Of a DNA stretch of 64,000 bases, positions 1 to 8,991 are shown in pieces. Source of the stretch: Actinomycetota bacterium (GTDB lineage Bacteria > Actinomycetota > Actinomycetes > Mycobacteriales > HKI-0501); contig JAVEDU010000104.1 in the NCBI GenBank assembly GCA_030840805.1, positions 55,788 to 119,787 on the forward strand, in the 5' to 3' direction. Both the position numbers and the translations under genes were made by a program. The notes below the pieces were generated by a model. The model was not told where the DNA came from and did no database searches. It was given only the letters and a program-made list of their open reading frames with translations. Positions within the stretch are counted from its first letter, which is position 1; every line of letters starts with the position of its first letter.

Positions 1-876
1 CTGCTCCGGCACGCCCCGCGGCCGGACCTGCTCCACGTCCACACCGGCGTGGCGTTCGTCCCCGAGGTCGTCGCGATCGCCGCCCGGCTGCGCGGCCTGC
101 GGTACGTGGCCCATCAGCACCTCATGGTCCGGCCGTCGAGCCGGGCCGGAACCGTGCTGCTCCCGCTGTACCACCGGCTGCTGTACGGGCCCTTCCTGCG
201 CCGCGCCGATCGCGTCGTCTGCCTGACCGCGGCGATGCGCACCGAGCTCGTCGCGGCGTACGACCTCGACCCGGCCCGCGTCGTCGTGATCGGGAACGGC
301 GTCGACACCGACCGGTTCCGGCCCGGGCCGGAACCGCGCCGTCCCGCCGAGCTGCTGTTCGTGGGCCGGCTGAGCGCGCAGAAGAACGTCGACGCGCTGC
401 TGGAGGCCGCCGCGCTGCTCCGGGCCCGCGGCCGGAGGTTCGGGGTCCGGATCGTCGGCGACGGGGAGGAGGCCGCCCGGCTCGAGCGGAAGGCGGCGTG
501 GCTGGGACTCGACGAGGTCGTCTTCGACGGGCGGCGCGGGCCCGGGGAGGTGGCCGGCGACTACGCCCGCGCGACGGCCGTCGTCATGCCGTCCACGCAC
601 GAGGGCATGCCGCTCGTCCTGCTGGAGGCGATGGCCTCCGGCGCTCCGGTCGTCACGTCCGGGCTGCCCGAGCTCGCCGAGGTGGGGGCCGACGCGGTCC
701 TCGCGGTCGACCCGCTCACCGCGGTGACGCTGGCCGACGCGCTCGACCGGGTGCTCGGCGACCCCGCGCTGCGCGACCGACTCTCCGCGCGGGCCGTCGT
801 CCGCGCCCGCGCGTACGCGTGGTGGACGGTGGTCGAGCGGATCGACAAGCTGTACGCGGAGGTGCTCGCCTCGTGA
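1..876 (+). CDS. GT4 family glycosyltransferase (5' end outside window)
   Basis: A GT-B fold glycosyltransferase that would transfer a sugar from a nucleotide donor during cell-surface polysaccharide assembly. The reading frame is open from base 1, so the N-terminal acceptor domain starts upstream; 291 residues are visible. The C-terminal donor domain is complete: VGRLSAQKNV opens it and EGMPLVLLEAMASGAPVV is the classic GT4 E-x7-E nucleotide-sugar motif. The stop overlaps the GTG of the next gene (GTGA), so it is the first visible gene of a polysaccharide operon running to 7775. Donor and acceptor cannot be deduced. Confidence 0.9.
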   Translation: MLRHAPRPDLLHVHTGVAFVPEVVAIAARLRGLRYVAHQHLMVRPSSRAGTVLLPLYHRLLYGPFLRRADRVVCLTAAMRTELVAAYDLDPARVVVIGNGVDTDRFRPGPEPRRPAELLFVGRLSAQKNVDALLEAAALLRARGRRFGVRIVGDGEEAARLERKAAWLGLDEVVFDGRRGPGEVAGDYARATAVVMPSTHEGMPLVLLEAMASGAPVVTSGLPELAEVGADAVLAVDPLTAVTLADALDRVLGDPALRDRLSARAVVRARAYAWWTVVERIDKLYAEVLAS

Positions 877-3245
877 CGGTGCTCCGTTCCCGCGAGCTCC
901 CCACCGCGGTCGCGGACACCGACGGGGGGCTCACCCCGGCGCGGCCGGGTGCGCTCGGACCCTGGTTCCCGGCCTCGCTCCTGGCACTGGCGGCGGCCAA
1001 CCTGGCCGTGACCGTCGGGCCGGCGAGTCCGGTCCGGGCAGTGGTCGTCCTGCCCGTGCTGCTCGTGTTGCCGGGACACCTGGCGATGCGCGCGGCGGGA
1101 TTCCGCCGGCCCGCGGGATGGGACGCGCTGCTGCACACCGTGGCGCTCAGCCTGCTGATCCTGATCGCCACGAGCTTCGTCCTCGCCGTGCGGCCGGGCG
1201 GCGGCGGGCTGACGGCGGCCGGCGGGCAGTGGGGCTTCGACGCGGTCGTCCTCCTGCTGCTGTGCGCGGCGGTACACCGGGACCGGCGGGCCGGGGTGGC
1301 CCTCCTGCCCCGGGCACCCGACCGCACCGTCTCACCCCTCCGCACCGTGCCGCTCGCGGTCCTGGCCGGCGCCGTGACGGCGGCCGTCGCGGTGGGTCTC
1401 GCCGTCGCCGGGGCGCTGCGGCTCAACGAGGGCGGGGGACCCGGGCCGACCGAGGCCGCGTTCGCCGTGGCCGCCGCCGCCCTCGCGGTCACCACGCTGG
1501 GCGCCCCCGGGCATCCCCGGAACCCGGCCACCGAACAGGTCGTCGCGACGACCGTGTACCTGCTCGCGGCCACCGTGCTGCTCGCGACCTCGCTGCGCGG
1601 GGCGGGGGTCACGGGCCACGACATCAAGGTGGAGTACCGGGTGCTGGCGGACACGCTCGAGCGCGGCGCCTGGCGGCCCGGCGGTCTCTTCGCGGCGTAC
1701 AACTCCTGCCTGAGCATCACCACCCTGCCGGCGTTCCTCAGCCGGGTGCTCGGCATCGCCCCGCTCGACGTGTTCCGGGTCGTGTTCCAGCTGGTCTTCG
1801 CGGTCGTGCCGGTGGCGGTGTACCTCATCGCGCGGCGCGTCCTCCCGGTCGGGGGCGCCGCGCTGGCGGCCGGGCTGTTCATCGCCTTCCCGACCTTCGT
1901 CAACGACATGTCGATGCTGAACCGGCAGGAGATCGGCCTCGTCTTCCTCGCCGTGGCCACGCTGACCGTGCTCGACACCCGCGACTCGCGCCGGGCCCGC
2001 CGCGCGATCCTCGTCGCGATGGTCGCCGGGCTGACGGTCTCGCACTACTCCAGCGCGTATCTCGCCGCCGGGACGCTGGCGATCGCCTGCGCCCTCCTCG
2101 CCCTGCGCCGGATGACCTGGCGGTGGCACACCAAGCCGATCACCGGGACGGCCACCAGCGTGCTGTCCCTGCCCGTGGTCGCACTGGCGATCGCGCTGCC
2201 GTTGCTGTGGGGGGCGACCACCGGCTCGGGCGGCGGCCTGATCGGCACGGTGTCCGACACGCTCGCCGCGGTACAGGCGCGCGCGTCGGCGTCCTCCGAT
2301 GCCGTCGGGTACTGGGTCTTCTCCCCTCGTCCGCCCCGGCCGACGGATCGGCAGGCGCTGCGGGAGTACACCCTGACCTCGGGCGACCGGCCGTCCTCCG
2401 CGACGCTGGACGCGCTGCAACGGACCTGTCCGACGCACCTGGTCCCCGCGGACACCCTGCCGGGGACGGCCGCGGGCCGCGCACTGGACCGCGCCGGGAT
2501 CGCGCCGGAGACGGTGAACACCTGGTCGCGGCGCGGGACCGTCCTGCTGTTCGAGGTCGGCGGCGCCCTGGCCGCGCTGTCCGCCTGGGTACGCAGCCGC
2601 CTGTCGCGGGGGCCCGACGGCGTCCTCGGCGCGCTGGCCGTCAGCGCCACCGCGGTCCTCACCGCGACCGTGCTCCTGCCCCAGCTCTCGCTCAGCTACG
2701 GCCTGCTGCGCGTCTACCAGCAGGCGCTCCTCGTGCTCGCGCCGGTGATCGTCCTCGGCCTCGTGACGGCGCTCCAGGCGATCGGGCGGGCGGGCCGGGT
2801 CCTCTCGACCGTCCTGGTCACCGGCACCCTGGTGATCACCTCGGGCCTGCTCCCCCAGCTGATCGGCGGGTACCCGCCGCAGCTCGACCTCAACAACGCG
2901 GGCCCGTACTACCGCGCGTACTACGCCTCCGCGGCGGATCTGGCGACCGCCCGGTGGGTGCGCGAGCACCTGCCCGCGGACGTCTCGATCTCGGCCGACT
3001 CCGCGGCGACCGCGACCCTGCGCAGCACGACCGGGACGTACCCGCTGGAGGGGGTCGCCCCGGGCACGGTGCCCGCCGACGTGCACCTCGTGCTCACCGT
3101 CCGGCCCGGCGGGCGGACGGCGGAGGCCGTCGCGGTCTCCGGCGACCGGATCCTCGTCTACACGTTCCCGTCGGCCTGTGTGACCCGTGGCCGACCCCTG
3201 CTCCACTCGTCCGCCGGCCACCGGGTCTACGGGCCGTCGGCATGA
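873..3245 (+). CDS. DUF2206-like polytopic membrane protein
   Basis: A 790-residue integral membrane protein with well over ten hydrophobic helices. The motif VSHYSSAYLAAG (about residue 388) and the segments before it (AAYNSCLSITTLPAF, FVNDMSMLNRQEIGLVF) resemble the DUF2206 family, found in archaeal and actinobacterial polysaccharide loci and thought to be GT-C-like or polymerase-like. I chose the GTG at 873 because it overlaps the previous stop (GTGA); an in-frame extension to 498 would lie inside the glycosyltransferase. A soluble extracytoplasmic tail with few hydrophobic stretches follows about residue 680. A role in polymerising or extending lipid-linked glycan is inference. Confidence 0.8.
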   Translation: MTVLRSRELPTAVADTDGGLTPARPGALGPWFPASLLALAAANLAVTVGPASPVRAVVVLPVLLVLPGHLAMRAAGFRRPAGWDALLHTVALSLLILIATSFVLAVRPGGGGLTAAGGQWGFDAVVLLLLCAAVHRDRRAGVALLPRAPDRTVSPLRTVPLAVLAGAVTAAVAVGLAVAGALRLNEGGGPGPTEAAFAVAAAALAVTTLGAPGHPRNPATEQVVATTVYLLAATVLLATSLRGAGVTGHDIKVEYRVLADTLERGAWRPGGLFAAYNSCLSITTLPAFLSRVLGIAPLDVFRVVFQLVFAVVPVAVYLIARRVLPVGGAALAAGLFIAFPTFVNDMSMLNRQEIGLVFLAVATLTVLDTRDSRRARRAILVAMVAGLTVSHYSSAYLAAGTLAIACALLALRRMTWRWHTKPITGTATSVLSLPVVALAIALPLLWGATTGSGGGLIGTVSDTLAAVQARASASSDAVGYWVFSPRPPRPTDRQALREYTLTSGDRPSSATLDALQRTCPTHLVPADTLPGTAAGRALDRAGIAPETVNTWSRRGTVLLFEVGGALAALSAWVRSRLSRGPDGVLGALAVSATAVLTATVLLPQLSLSYGLLRVYQQALLVLAPVIVLGLVTALQAIGRAGRVLSTVLVTGTLVITSGLLPQLIGGYPPQLDLNNAGPYYRAYYASAADLATARWVREHLPADVSISADSAATATLRSTTGTYPLEGVAPGTVPADVHLVLTVRPGGRTAEAVAVSGDRILVYTFPSACVTRGRPLLHSSAGHRVYGPSA

Positions 3246-3259
3246 ACCGGGGAGCTCCG

Positions 3260-4543
3260 ATGCGCATCCTGCACATCATCAACAACGGGACCACCCGCGG
3301 CGGCGCGGAACGCCTCGCCGCCGATCTCGTCGGCGAGCAGCGCGCCACGGGCCACGCCGTCCACGTGCTGTCCAGCGACCTGCCCGACCGGGGGACGTGG
3401 TTCGCCGACACCACCTTCGCCGTCGCCGGCGCGTCGTTGCCCGCCCGGCTGCGCAACCGGTTCCGCAACCCCGCCGCCGCCACCGCACTGGCGGCCCTGC
3501 TGGACGAGTGGCGGCCGGACGTCGTGCACCTGCACACGGTCGGGCTGCTGTCCCCCGCGGTCCTCCCCCTGCTCTCCGGGGTCCCCACCGTGCTGACGGT
3601 CCACGGGCCCGAGCTCTTCCTCCGGGAGACCGTCCGCCAGTGCCTGCCGGCGTCCTACTTCCGCGGCGGCCACCGGATCGGGGCCCGGCTGACGGTCCGC
3701 GGCCGGCTCGCGGAGAGATGGGAGACCATCGTCGGCCGCCGGCTCTGGTGCCGGGCGCTGCGCTCGGTCGACCTGTTCGTCGCGCCGAGCCCGTACACGG
3801 CCGCGATCGTCGCCCGTGCCCTCGGCGAGACCCGGATGGTCCGCAACGGCGTCGGCGCGGACCGGCTCGCCGCCGTCCCACACCTCGGCGGTACGGGCCG
3901 GATCGTGACGGTGGGACGACTGGAGGACTCGAAGGGCCCGCAGGTGCTGCTCGCGGCGCTGCCCGCGATCCTCGCCGCCCACCCCGGGGCCCGGCTGACC
4001 GTGATCGGCTCGGGGCCGATGGAGGCCGAGCTGCGGGAGCTCGCCCGCCGTCTCGCGGTGGCCGCCGCGGTGGACTTCGCCGGCTGGCAGGCTCCGGCCG
4101 AGCAGGCCGCGCTCCTGGCCACCGCGGACGTCGCGGTGGTGCCGGCGGTGTCCCCGGAGTCCTTCGGCCTGACCGCCCTCGAGGCCCAGGCCGCCGGGTG
4201 CGCGGTCGTCGCGTCCGCCGCGGGCGGACTCGCCGACGTCGTCCGGCACGGTGAGACCGGGCTGCTCGTGCCGCCCGGCGACCCGGACGCGCTCGCGGCG
4301 GCGGTCGGCCGGCTCCTCGGGGATGCCGGGCTCCGCGACCGCCTCGGCGCCGCCGGGCAGCGGTCCGCCGCCGAGCTGACGATTCCCGCCCACGCGGCGG
4401 CGCTGCTGACGGTGTACCGCGAGGCGATCGGCCGTCACTCCGCTGCGGTGATCACCACCGCTCTTTCGTCGCCGCGGCGGCGAAAGAGCGGTGGTGTTCA
4501 CGAAGGGGCAGCCGGTGCGCCGGCGGCAGAAGTGACGGCATGA
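3260..4543 (+). CDS. GT4 family glycosyltransferase
   Basis: A 427-residue GT-B enzyme starting MRILHIINNGTTRGGAERL, the usual N-terminus of GT4 proteins. The donor-site motif PESFGLTALEAQAAGCAVV lies near residue 300 and the end of the nucleotide-binding half is intact (HGETGLLVPPGDPDALA). GGGGAG at 3249-3254 favours the ATG at 3260; an ATG at 3242 overlaps the previous stop (ATGA) and would add six residues. The last roughly 30 residues do not look like a glycosyltransferase: they are encoded by and beyond a palindromic repeat at 4448-4501, which has apparently replaced the native 3' end. Fourth-base overlap with the next gene (ATGA at 4540) indicates translational coupling. Confidence 0.9.
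   Translation: MRILHIINNGTTRGGAERLAADLVGEQRATGHAVHVLSSDLPDRGTWFADTTFAVAGASLPARLRNRFRNPAAATALAALLDEWRPDVVHLHTVGLLSPAVLPLLSGVPTVLTVHGPELFLRETVRQCLPASYFRGGHRIGARLTVRGRLAERWETIVGRRLWCRALRSVDLFVAPSPYTAAIVARALGETRMVRNGVGADRLAAVPHLGGTGRIVTVGRLEDSKGPQVLLAALPAILAAHPGARLTVIGSGPMEAELRELARRLAVAAAVDFAGWQAPAEQAALLATADVAVVPAVSPESFGLTALEAQAAGCAVVASAAGGLADVVRHGETGLLVPPGDPDALAAAVGRLLGDAGLRDRLGAAGQRSAAELTIPAHAAALLTVYREAIGRHSAAVITTALSSPRRRKSGGVHEGAAGAPAAEVTA
4448..4501. repeat. Palindromic repeat element, copy 1 (inside the 3' end of a glycosyltransferase gene)
   Basis: A near-perfect inverted repeat with arms of about 27 bases. The left arm begins GTGATCACCACCGCTCTTTC and the right arm is its complement except for two positions, one a G-U wobble. 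It matches the element at 12616-12668, including a compensatory change (CTCTTT paired with AAAGAG here, CTTTTT paired with AAAAG there), so selection or copying preserves the hairpin. Here it is translated as VITTALSSPRRRKSGGVH within the glycosyltransferase. It is not an insertion sequence, since it has no transposase; it resembles REP or MITE-like palindromes. Confidence 0.85.
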
Positions 4544-6717
4544 GGGCCACCCCGGTGCCGGACGAGGTCCACGGCGGCGCGGCGGAGCCGCCCGGCCGTG
4601 TCCGGTCGCTGCTCGGCGACAGCATGGTGCGCAACTCGGCGTTCCTCCTCGGCGCGACCGTGGTCCTCGCCTGCGGGGGGTTCGTGTTCTGGCAGTTCGC
4701 CGCGCACCTCTCCAGCCCCGCCGAGGTGGGTCGCGCCGGTGCGCTGATCTCCGCCTCCACGCTGATCGCGACGTTCGCGCTGCTGGGGATGAACAACTCG
4801 GTCATCCGCTTCCTGCACCGGTCCGACGCCGCGGCGACCGTCAACACCGGCACGACGGTCGTCGCCGCCGCGGCCACCGTGGGTTCGGTCCTCTTCCTCG
4901 TCGGCGTCCGCTGGTTCGCCCCGGCCCTCGACCTGCTGCGGCACCCGGCCGCCATGCTGCTGTTCGCCCTCTTCACGGTCACGCTCGCGGTGAGCCTCGT
5001 GAACGACAGCGTCTTCATCGGGCTCCAGCGCAGCGGATACATCCTGACCCGCAACACCGCGGTCGTCGCCCTGCGGCTCCTGCTGCTGACGGCGCTCGTC
5101 GGGCTCGGCGCCACCGGGATCTTCACCGCCTACTCGGCGGCCGTCGCACTCGGCCTGCTGCTCTACCTCGTCGTGCTGGAGCGGCGGTTCGGGCTGCCGT
5201 CCCGGCCGCGGATCGACCGGGTGCGGCTCGGTGAGATGTGGCGGTACTCCGCGGGCAACTACCTCGCGACCGCGATCCTGATGACGCCGACCCTGATCAT
5301 GCCGGTGCTGATCGCCCAGCGGGTCGACGCGGAACACGCCGCGTACTTCTACATCGCGTCGCTGCTGGCCAGCGTGCTCGTGTTCGTGCCCCAGGCGGCG
5401 GCACGGAGCTTTTTCGCCGACGCCGCGGCCCAGCACGGTGCGGGCCTGCGCGCCTCGCTCGCGCGGGTGATCCGGATCGTGGCGATCGCCGAGGTCCCGG
5501 CGCTGCTCGCCCTGATCGCGCTCGGGCATGTCGGGCTCGGGCTGTTCGGGCCGAGTTACACCGCGGCATACCCGGTGCTCGTGTTGCTGGGGGTGACGAG
5601 CGCGCTCACCTCGGTCGGCTACGTCGGCAGCACCGTCCTGATGATCGCCGGACGGCTGCGGCTCCTGTGCGGGCTGTCCGCGGTCGCGGGTACGACGTCC
5701 GTGGCCGGCGCATACCTGTTCGTGGGCCACGGCCTGGTGTGGGCCGGGTGGTCCCTGCTCACCGGGGAGCTGATCCTGGCGGGGTCGTACGTCGTCGTCA
5801 TCCGCTCCGTCCTGCGGCGGTCGGCCGCCCTCGACACCGAACCCGGCACCGCACCCGCCCCGTCCCGCCGCTCTCCGGCGCGGCGGCTCGCGGCCGCCGG
5901 CGCGAGCCGGGGCGCCGAGCTGTGGCGCCGATACGTCGAGCGCCGCGCCACGAACGTCACGGGCACCCTCCCCCGGCGCGGCCTGCTGGTCGTCGCGCCG
6001 CACCCGGACGACGAGACGTTCGGCGCCGGCGCGACCATCGCCCGCTGCCGCGCCGCCGGGATCCCGGTGACGGTCGTCGTGGCCACCGACGGGGCGCGGA
6101 GCACCCGGTCGGGGAAGCTCCTGCCGCGGGAGCTCGCCACGATCCGCCGGGCCGAGGTGGTCACCGCGTGCCGGCATCTGGGGGTCGGCGCCGCGGACGT
6201 CCTCCACCTGGATCTCCCGGACGGTGAGCTCGCCGGGCACGCCGCGGAGCTGACCGCGGTGCTGTGCCGGATCGTCGCCGAGCGGCGCCCGGAGCGCATC
6301 CTGATCCCGGCCGCGCAGGACCTGCTCGCCGATCACGTCGCGGCGCACCGGGTGGCGCTGCGCGTCGCCCTCGACGCCGGGCTCGGCCGCTGCGTCCTCG
6401 CCTACCCGGTGTGGGCGTGGACGGAGGGTCCGTGGTTCCTCGGTGCTCCGCGCGGGGACCGTGCGGCCACCACGTGGTGGGCGTTCGGACTGCTGTTCTC
6501 GGCACGGCGACCGGTGTCCGTGTCGACCGCCGGTCATCTCGCCGCGAAGCGGCGGGCGATCGCCGCCCACACCAGCCAGACCACCAACCTCACCGGCGAG
6601 CCGGACTGGAGCTGGCTCCGGCCGGCGTGGTGCGGGCTGTTCCTCCGAGACGTCGAGGTCTTCCTCCCCGCCGATCCGCGGCTTGCTGCCGACCCGACCA
6701 CTGGAGGCACCGCATGA
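4540..6717 (+). CDS. Wzx-type flippase fused to PIG-L family deacetylase
   Basis: A 725-residue two-domain protein. Residues about 25-430 form a polysaccharide-transport (MATE/Wzx superfamily) membrane domain with about 12-14 hydrophobic helices. After a charged linker, residues about 480-700 form a cytoplasmic PIG-L/LmbE deacetylase: VVAPHPDDETFGAG near residue 485 is the metal-binding PHPDDE motif, and DHVAAHRVAL supplies the other metal histidines. PIG-L enzymes remove N-acetyl groups from sugar conjugates; flippases move lipid-linked glycans across the membrane. One protein could therefore couple deacetylation to export (inference). ATG at 4540 overlaps the previous stop; the stop overlaps the next ATG at 6714. 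Confidence 0.88.
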   Translation: MRATPVPDEVHGGAAEPPGRVRSLLGDSMVRNSAFLLGATVVLACGGFVFWQFAAHLSSPAEVGRAGALISASTLIATFALLGMNNSVIRFLHRSDAAATVNTGTTVVAAAATVGSVLFLVGVRWFAPALDLLRHPAAMLLFALFTVTLAVSLVNDSVFIGLQRSGYILTRNTAVVALRLLLLTALVGLGATGIFTAYSAAVALGLLLYLVVLERRFGLPSRPRIDRVRLGEMWRYSAGNYLATAILMTPTLIMPVLIAQRVDAEHAAYFYIASLLASVLVFVPQAAARSFFADAAAQHGAGLRASLARVIRIVAIAEVPALLALIALGHVGLGLFGPSYTAAYPVLVLLGVTSALTSVGYVGSTVLMIAGRLRLLCGLSAVAGTTSVAGAYLFVGHGLVWAGWSLLTGELILAGSYVVVIRSVLRRSAALDTEPGTAPAPSRRSPARRLAAAGASRGAELWRRYVERRATNVTGTLPRRGLLVVAPHPDDETFGAGATIARCRAAGIPVTVVVATDGARSTRSGKLLPRELATIRRAEVVTACRHLGVGAADVLHLDLPDGELAGHAAELTAVLCRIVAERRPERILIPAAQDLLADHVAAHRVALRVALDAGLGRCVLAYPVWAWTEGPWFLGAPRGDRAATTWWAFGLLFSARRPVSVSTAGHLAAKRRAIAAHTSQTTNLTGEPDWSWLRPAWCGLFLRDVEVFLPADPRLAADPTTGGTA

Positions 6718-7775
6718 CGACCCAGCGCGAGCAGAGCTGCCCGGACAGCGTGGCGGAGTGGGAGGACCTGTACGGGGCCGACCCCGGCGCCACGCCGTTC
6801 CAGGCGCCCGCCTGGATCGGGTCCTGGTGCCGCGCCTACGCACCGGACCGCGTCCGGACGGTCGCGGTCCGGGGTGGACGCCACGGGGGCGAGATCGCGC
6901 GCGTCGTCCTCGTGCCCGAGATGCGCCGGGGCATCCGCGTGCTGCGTCCCGCCGGCGGGAACCTGGCCGACTTCACCGATGTCCTCCTCGACGCCTCGGC
7001 GCCCGACGCGGCGCGTGCGCTCGCCGAGGCGCTGGTGGCGGGCGCCGACTGGGACGTCCTGGACTTCCCGGAGGTGCCGCCGGACGGCGGGGTGCACCGG
7101 CTGCGCTACGTGTGGCCCGGGCGCTCCCTCGTCACCGGCTCGTCGGTGTGCCCGGAACTCGTGCCCGCGGCGTTCGCCGACTTTCTCGCCGCTCTCCCCG
7201 GTGATCGGCGCCGCCACCTCGCGTACCGGGTGCGCAGTCTGGCGCGGGCGGGGATCGAGGACGTCCGCGTGACGCAGCCGGCCGCGGTCGCCGTCTCTGC
7301 CACGCGACTGCTCCGGCTGCACGACCTCCAGTGGGCGGGGCGCCCGATGAACCCCGAGCACCGGACCGTCGCGTTCCGGCGGCATTTCGTGGCCTCAGCG
7401 CGGGATCTGGCCGCGCGGGGGCAGGCCGTCGTCATCGACTACCGGCAGGCCGGGGAGCTCGTCGCCAGCGCGCTGAACCTGGTCGGGAACAACGTGCTGG
7501 GGGGTTACCTCTACGGCTACCACCCACGCCTGCGCACCGGCCTCGACATCGGCACCATGTTCACCCGCAGCGCGCTCGAACTCGCGTACGAGCTCGGGCT
7601 GCCCCGGTTCAGCCAGTTGCGGGGCGTCGAGCCCGCCAAGCTGAAGTGGGGTCCCACGCTCCGGTCGAACCATCGCGTCGTGCTGGTCCACCCACGCAGC
7701 CTCCGCGGCCGGTCCTATGTCGCCGCCGTGACCCTGCGCCACCGGGTCGCGGCGGCCGCCCACCGGTCCCGCTGA
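6714..7775 (+). CDS. GNAT/FemAB-like acyltransferase (BioF2-like domain)
   Basis: A 353-residue soluble protein. The N-terminus (WEDLYGADPGATPFQAPAWIGSWCRAY) and the C-terminal half (LNLVGNNVLGGYLYGYHPRL, then DIGTMFTRSALELAYELG) match the pattern of acetyltransferases in capsule and exopolysaccharide clusters with a CelD/BioF2-type GNAT fold. It probably transfers an acyl or aminoacyl group to a sugar of the repeat unit; the substrate is unknown. A GGAGG at 6703-6707 and the 4-base overlap with the flippase fusion fix the ATG at 6714. It is the last gene of the plus-strand polysaccharide operon. Placing a new acyl group right after a deacetylase suggests N-acyl exchange (inference). Confidence 0.75.
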   Translation: MTTQREQSCPDSVAEWEDLYGADPGATPFQAPAWIGSWCRAYAPDRVRTVAVRGGRHGGEIARVVLVPEMRRGIRVLRPAGGNLADFTDVLLDASAPDAARALAEALVAGADWDVLDFPEVPPDGGVHRLRYVWPGRSLVTGSSVCPELVPAAFADFLAALPGDRRRHLAYRVRSLARAGIEDVRVTQPAAVAVSATRLLRLHDLQWAGRPMNPEHRTVAFRRHFVASARDLAARGQAVVIDYRQAGELVASALNLVGNNVLGGYLYGYHPRLRTGLDIGTMFTRSALELAYELGLPRFSQLRGVEPAKLKWGPTLRSNHRVVLVHPRSLRGRSYVAAVTLRHRVAAAAHRSR

Positions 7776-7797
7776 GGCGACGCGCGCGGGACGGGGG

Positions 7798-8880
7798 TCA
7801 GCGGCGCAGGCGTGCACCCACGGCCGCGAGGGCCGGCTTGGGGGTGCCGTCGTGGCGGAGCAGACCGAAATGCTCCTCGCGATCGGTCTCGCTCGTGCCG
7901 AGGTCCCGGAGGGAGTACCACAGCAGCGGTCCCGCGTACGCCTTCGCGTACCAGGCGTCGAGGGCCTGGTCCACCAGCGCCGCCTGGGCCCGCTCGCTCG
8001 TGGAGTCCGGGCCCGCGGTCGGCCGGCCGAACTCGGTGGCCCAGACCTTCTTGCCGCCGTCACCGTGCGCCGCCATCACCGCGTGCAGCCGATCGGGCTC
8101 GGTGTTCATCTGCCGCGAGACCGCCGGGTGGGCCGCACCGGTGTACGGATGCCAGGACACGCTGTCGAAGCGCCCGCGCCCGCCGTGGCGGTACACGTCG
8201 GTGAGGAACCCGGCCGGGTCGGCGCCCCCGGTCGCACCGGTCGGCGCCAGCGCCCCGAGCATCACGTTCGCGACCGTGCCCGACTCCGCGGCCGCGCGGC
8301 GCACCCCGGCGGCACAGGGCAGCAGGACGCGCTCCGCGTACCGGGCACCCGAGGCGTCCGGCCAGCCGGGATGGGGCAGGTTGACCTCGTTGCCGATCTC
8401 GTAGTCCGTCACGCCGAGCGGAAGGTAGTGCCGGGCCGTCCGGTAGCAGTAGTCGCCCAGCAGCGCGGTGTCGGTGGGCGGCGCGTAGTCGCCGGCGTCG
8501 CCGTTCGCCCAGCCCGGCACCGTGTGCAGGATCGCGAGGTAGTGCAGGCCGGCGCGCCGCGCGTCGGCGACCACCGGGTCGTACAGGCTCCAGTCCCACT
8601 CCCCGCGGCGAGGCTCGAGCCAGCGCCAGCTCAGGTCGCCGCGGAGCCAGGTGACATGGGCCCGCCGCGCCGCCAGGTAGTCCGCGGCGCGGCGCGGGTT
8701 CCACGGTTCGAGGGCACCGACCGAGACGCCGCCGCCGTTCGCCCGCACGCGCGCCTCGATGTTCCGCTCGGACCACGGCCGGAATACGGTCACCACCGCC
8801 AGGGCCAGGACGACCGAGGCGATCCCGATCGGGACGAGACCGTACCCCCGGACGACGGTCCGGGGGTACGCGCGCCGCAT
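7798..8880 (-). CDS. PslG-like glycoside hydrolase (GH39-type), membrane-anchored
   Basis: A 360-residue protein with one N-terminal hydrophobic helix (GLVPIGIASVVLALAVVTVF) and no obvious signal-peptidase site, so probably anchored with its catalytic TIM barrel outside the cell. YEIGNEVNLPHPGW carries the likely acid/base Glu and KKVWATEFG the likely nucleophile Glu, as in clan GH-A enzymes such as PslG of Pseudomonas. Such hydrolases trim exopolysaccharide during synthesis. I prefer ATG 8880 over GTG 8904 because MRR followed by the helix is a normal N-terminus; the longer form remains possible. It is a tandem paralogue of the gene at 8992 and converges on the polysaccharide operon. Confidence 0.85.
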   Translation of the reverse strand: MRRAYPRTVVRGYGLVPIGIASVVLALAVVTVFRPWSERNIEARVRANGGGVSVGALEPWNPRRAADYLAARRAHVTWLRGDLSWRWLEPRRGEWDWSLYDPVVADARRAGLHYLAILHTVPGWANGDAGDYAPPTDTALLGDYCYRTARHYLPLGVTDYEIGNEVNLPHPGWPDASGARYAERVLLPCAAGVRRAAAESGTVANVMLGALAPTGATGGADPAGFLTDVYRHGGRGRFDSVSWHPYTGAAHPAVSRQMNTEPDRLHAVMAAHGDGGKKVWATEFGRPTAGPDSTSERAQAALVDQALDAWYAKAYAGPLLWYSLRDLGTSETDREEHFGLLRHDGTPKPALAAVGARLRR

Positions 8881-8937
8881 CTCGGTGCCCTGCTCACCGG
8901 CCACCGCCCCATCCTGCGCCTCGCCGAGCGGACAGGG

Positions 8938-8970
8938 CAGCCCCCGGCACCACGTGGGTGCCGGGGGCTG
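8938..8970 (-). terminator. Hairpin terminator downstream of the 8992-10077 hydrolase
   Basis: A perfect 14-base stem (arm CAGCCCCCGGCACC at 8938-8951, complement at 8957-8970) with a 5-base loop, 21 bases past the stop of the upstream hydrolase. There is no T tract, which is usual for high-GC actinomycetes. It separates the two paralogous hydrolases into different transcripts. Confidence 0.8.
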
Positions 8971-8991
8971 CCGGGTCGACGGGAGTGGGGG

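Noticed and set aside
4448..4501. Palindrome as an insertion sequence end
   Set aside because: No transposase gene or target-site duplication lies near either copy; it fits a REP or MITE-like element better.
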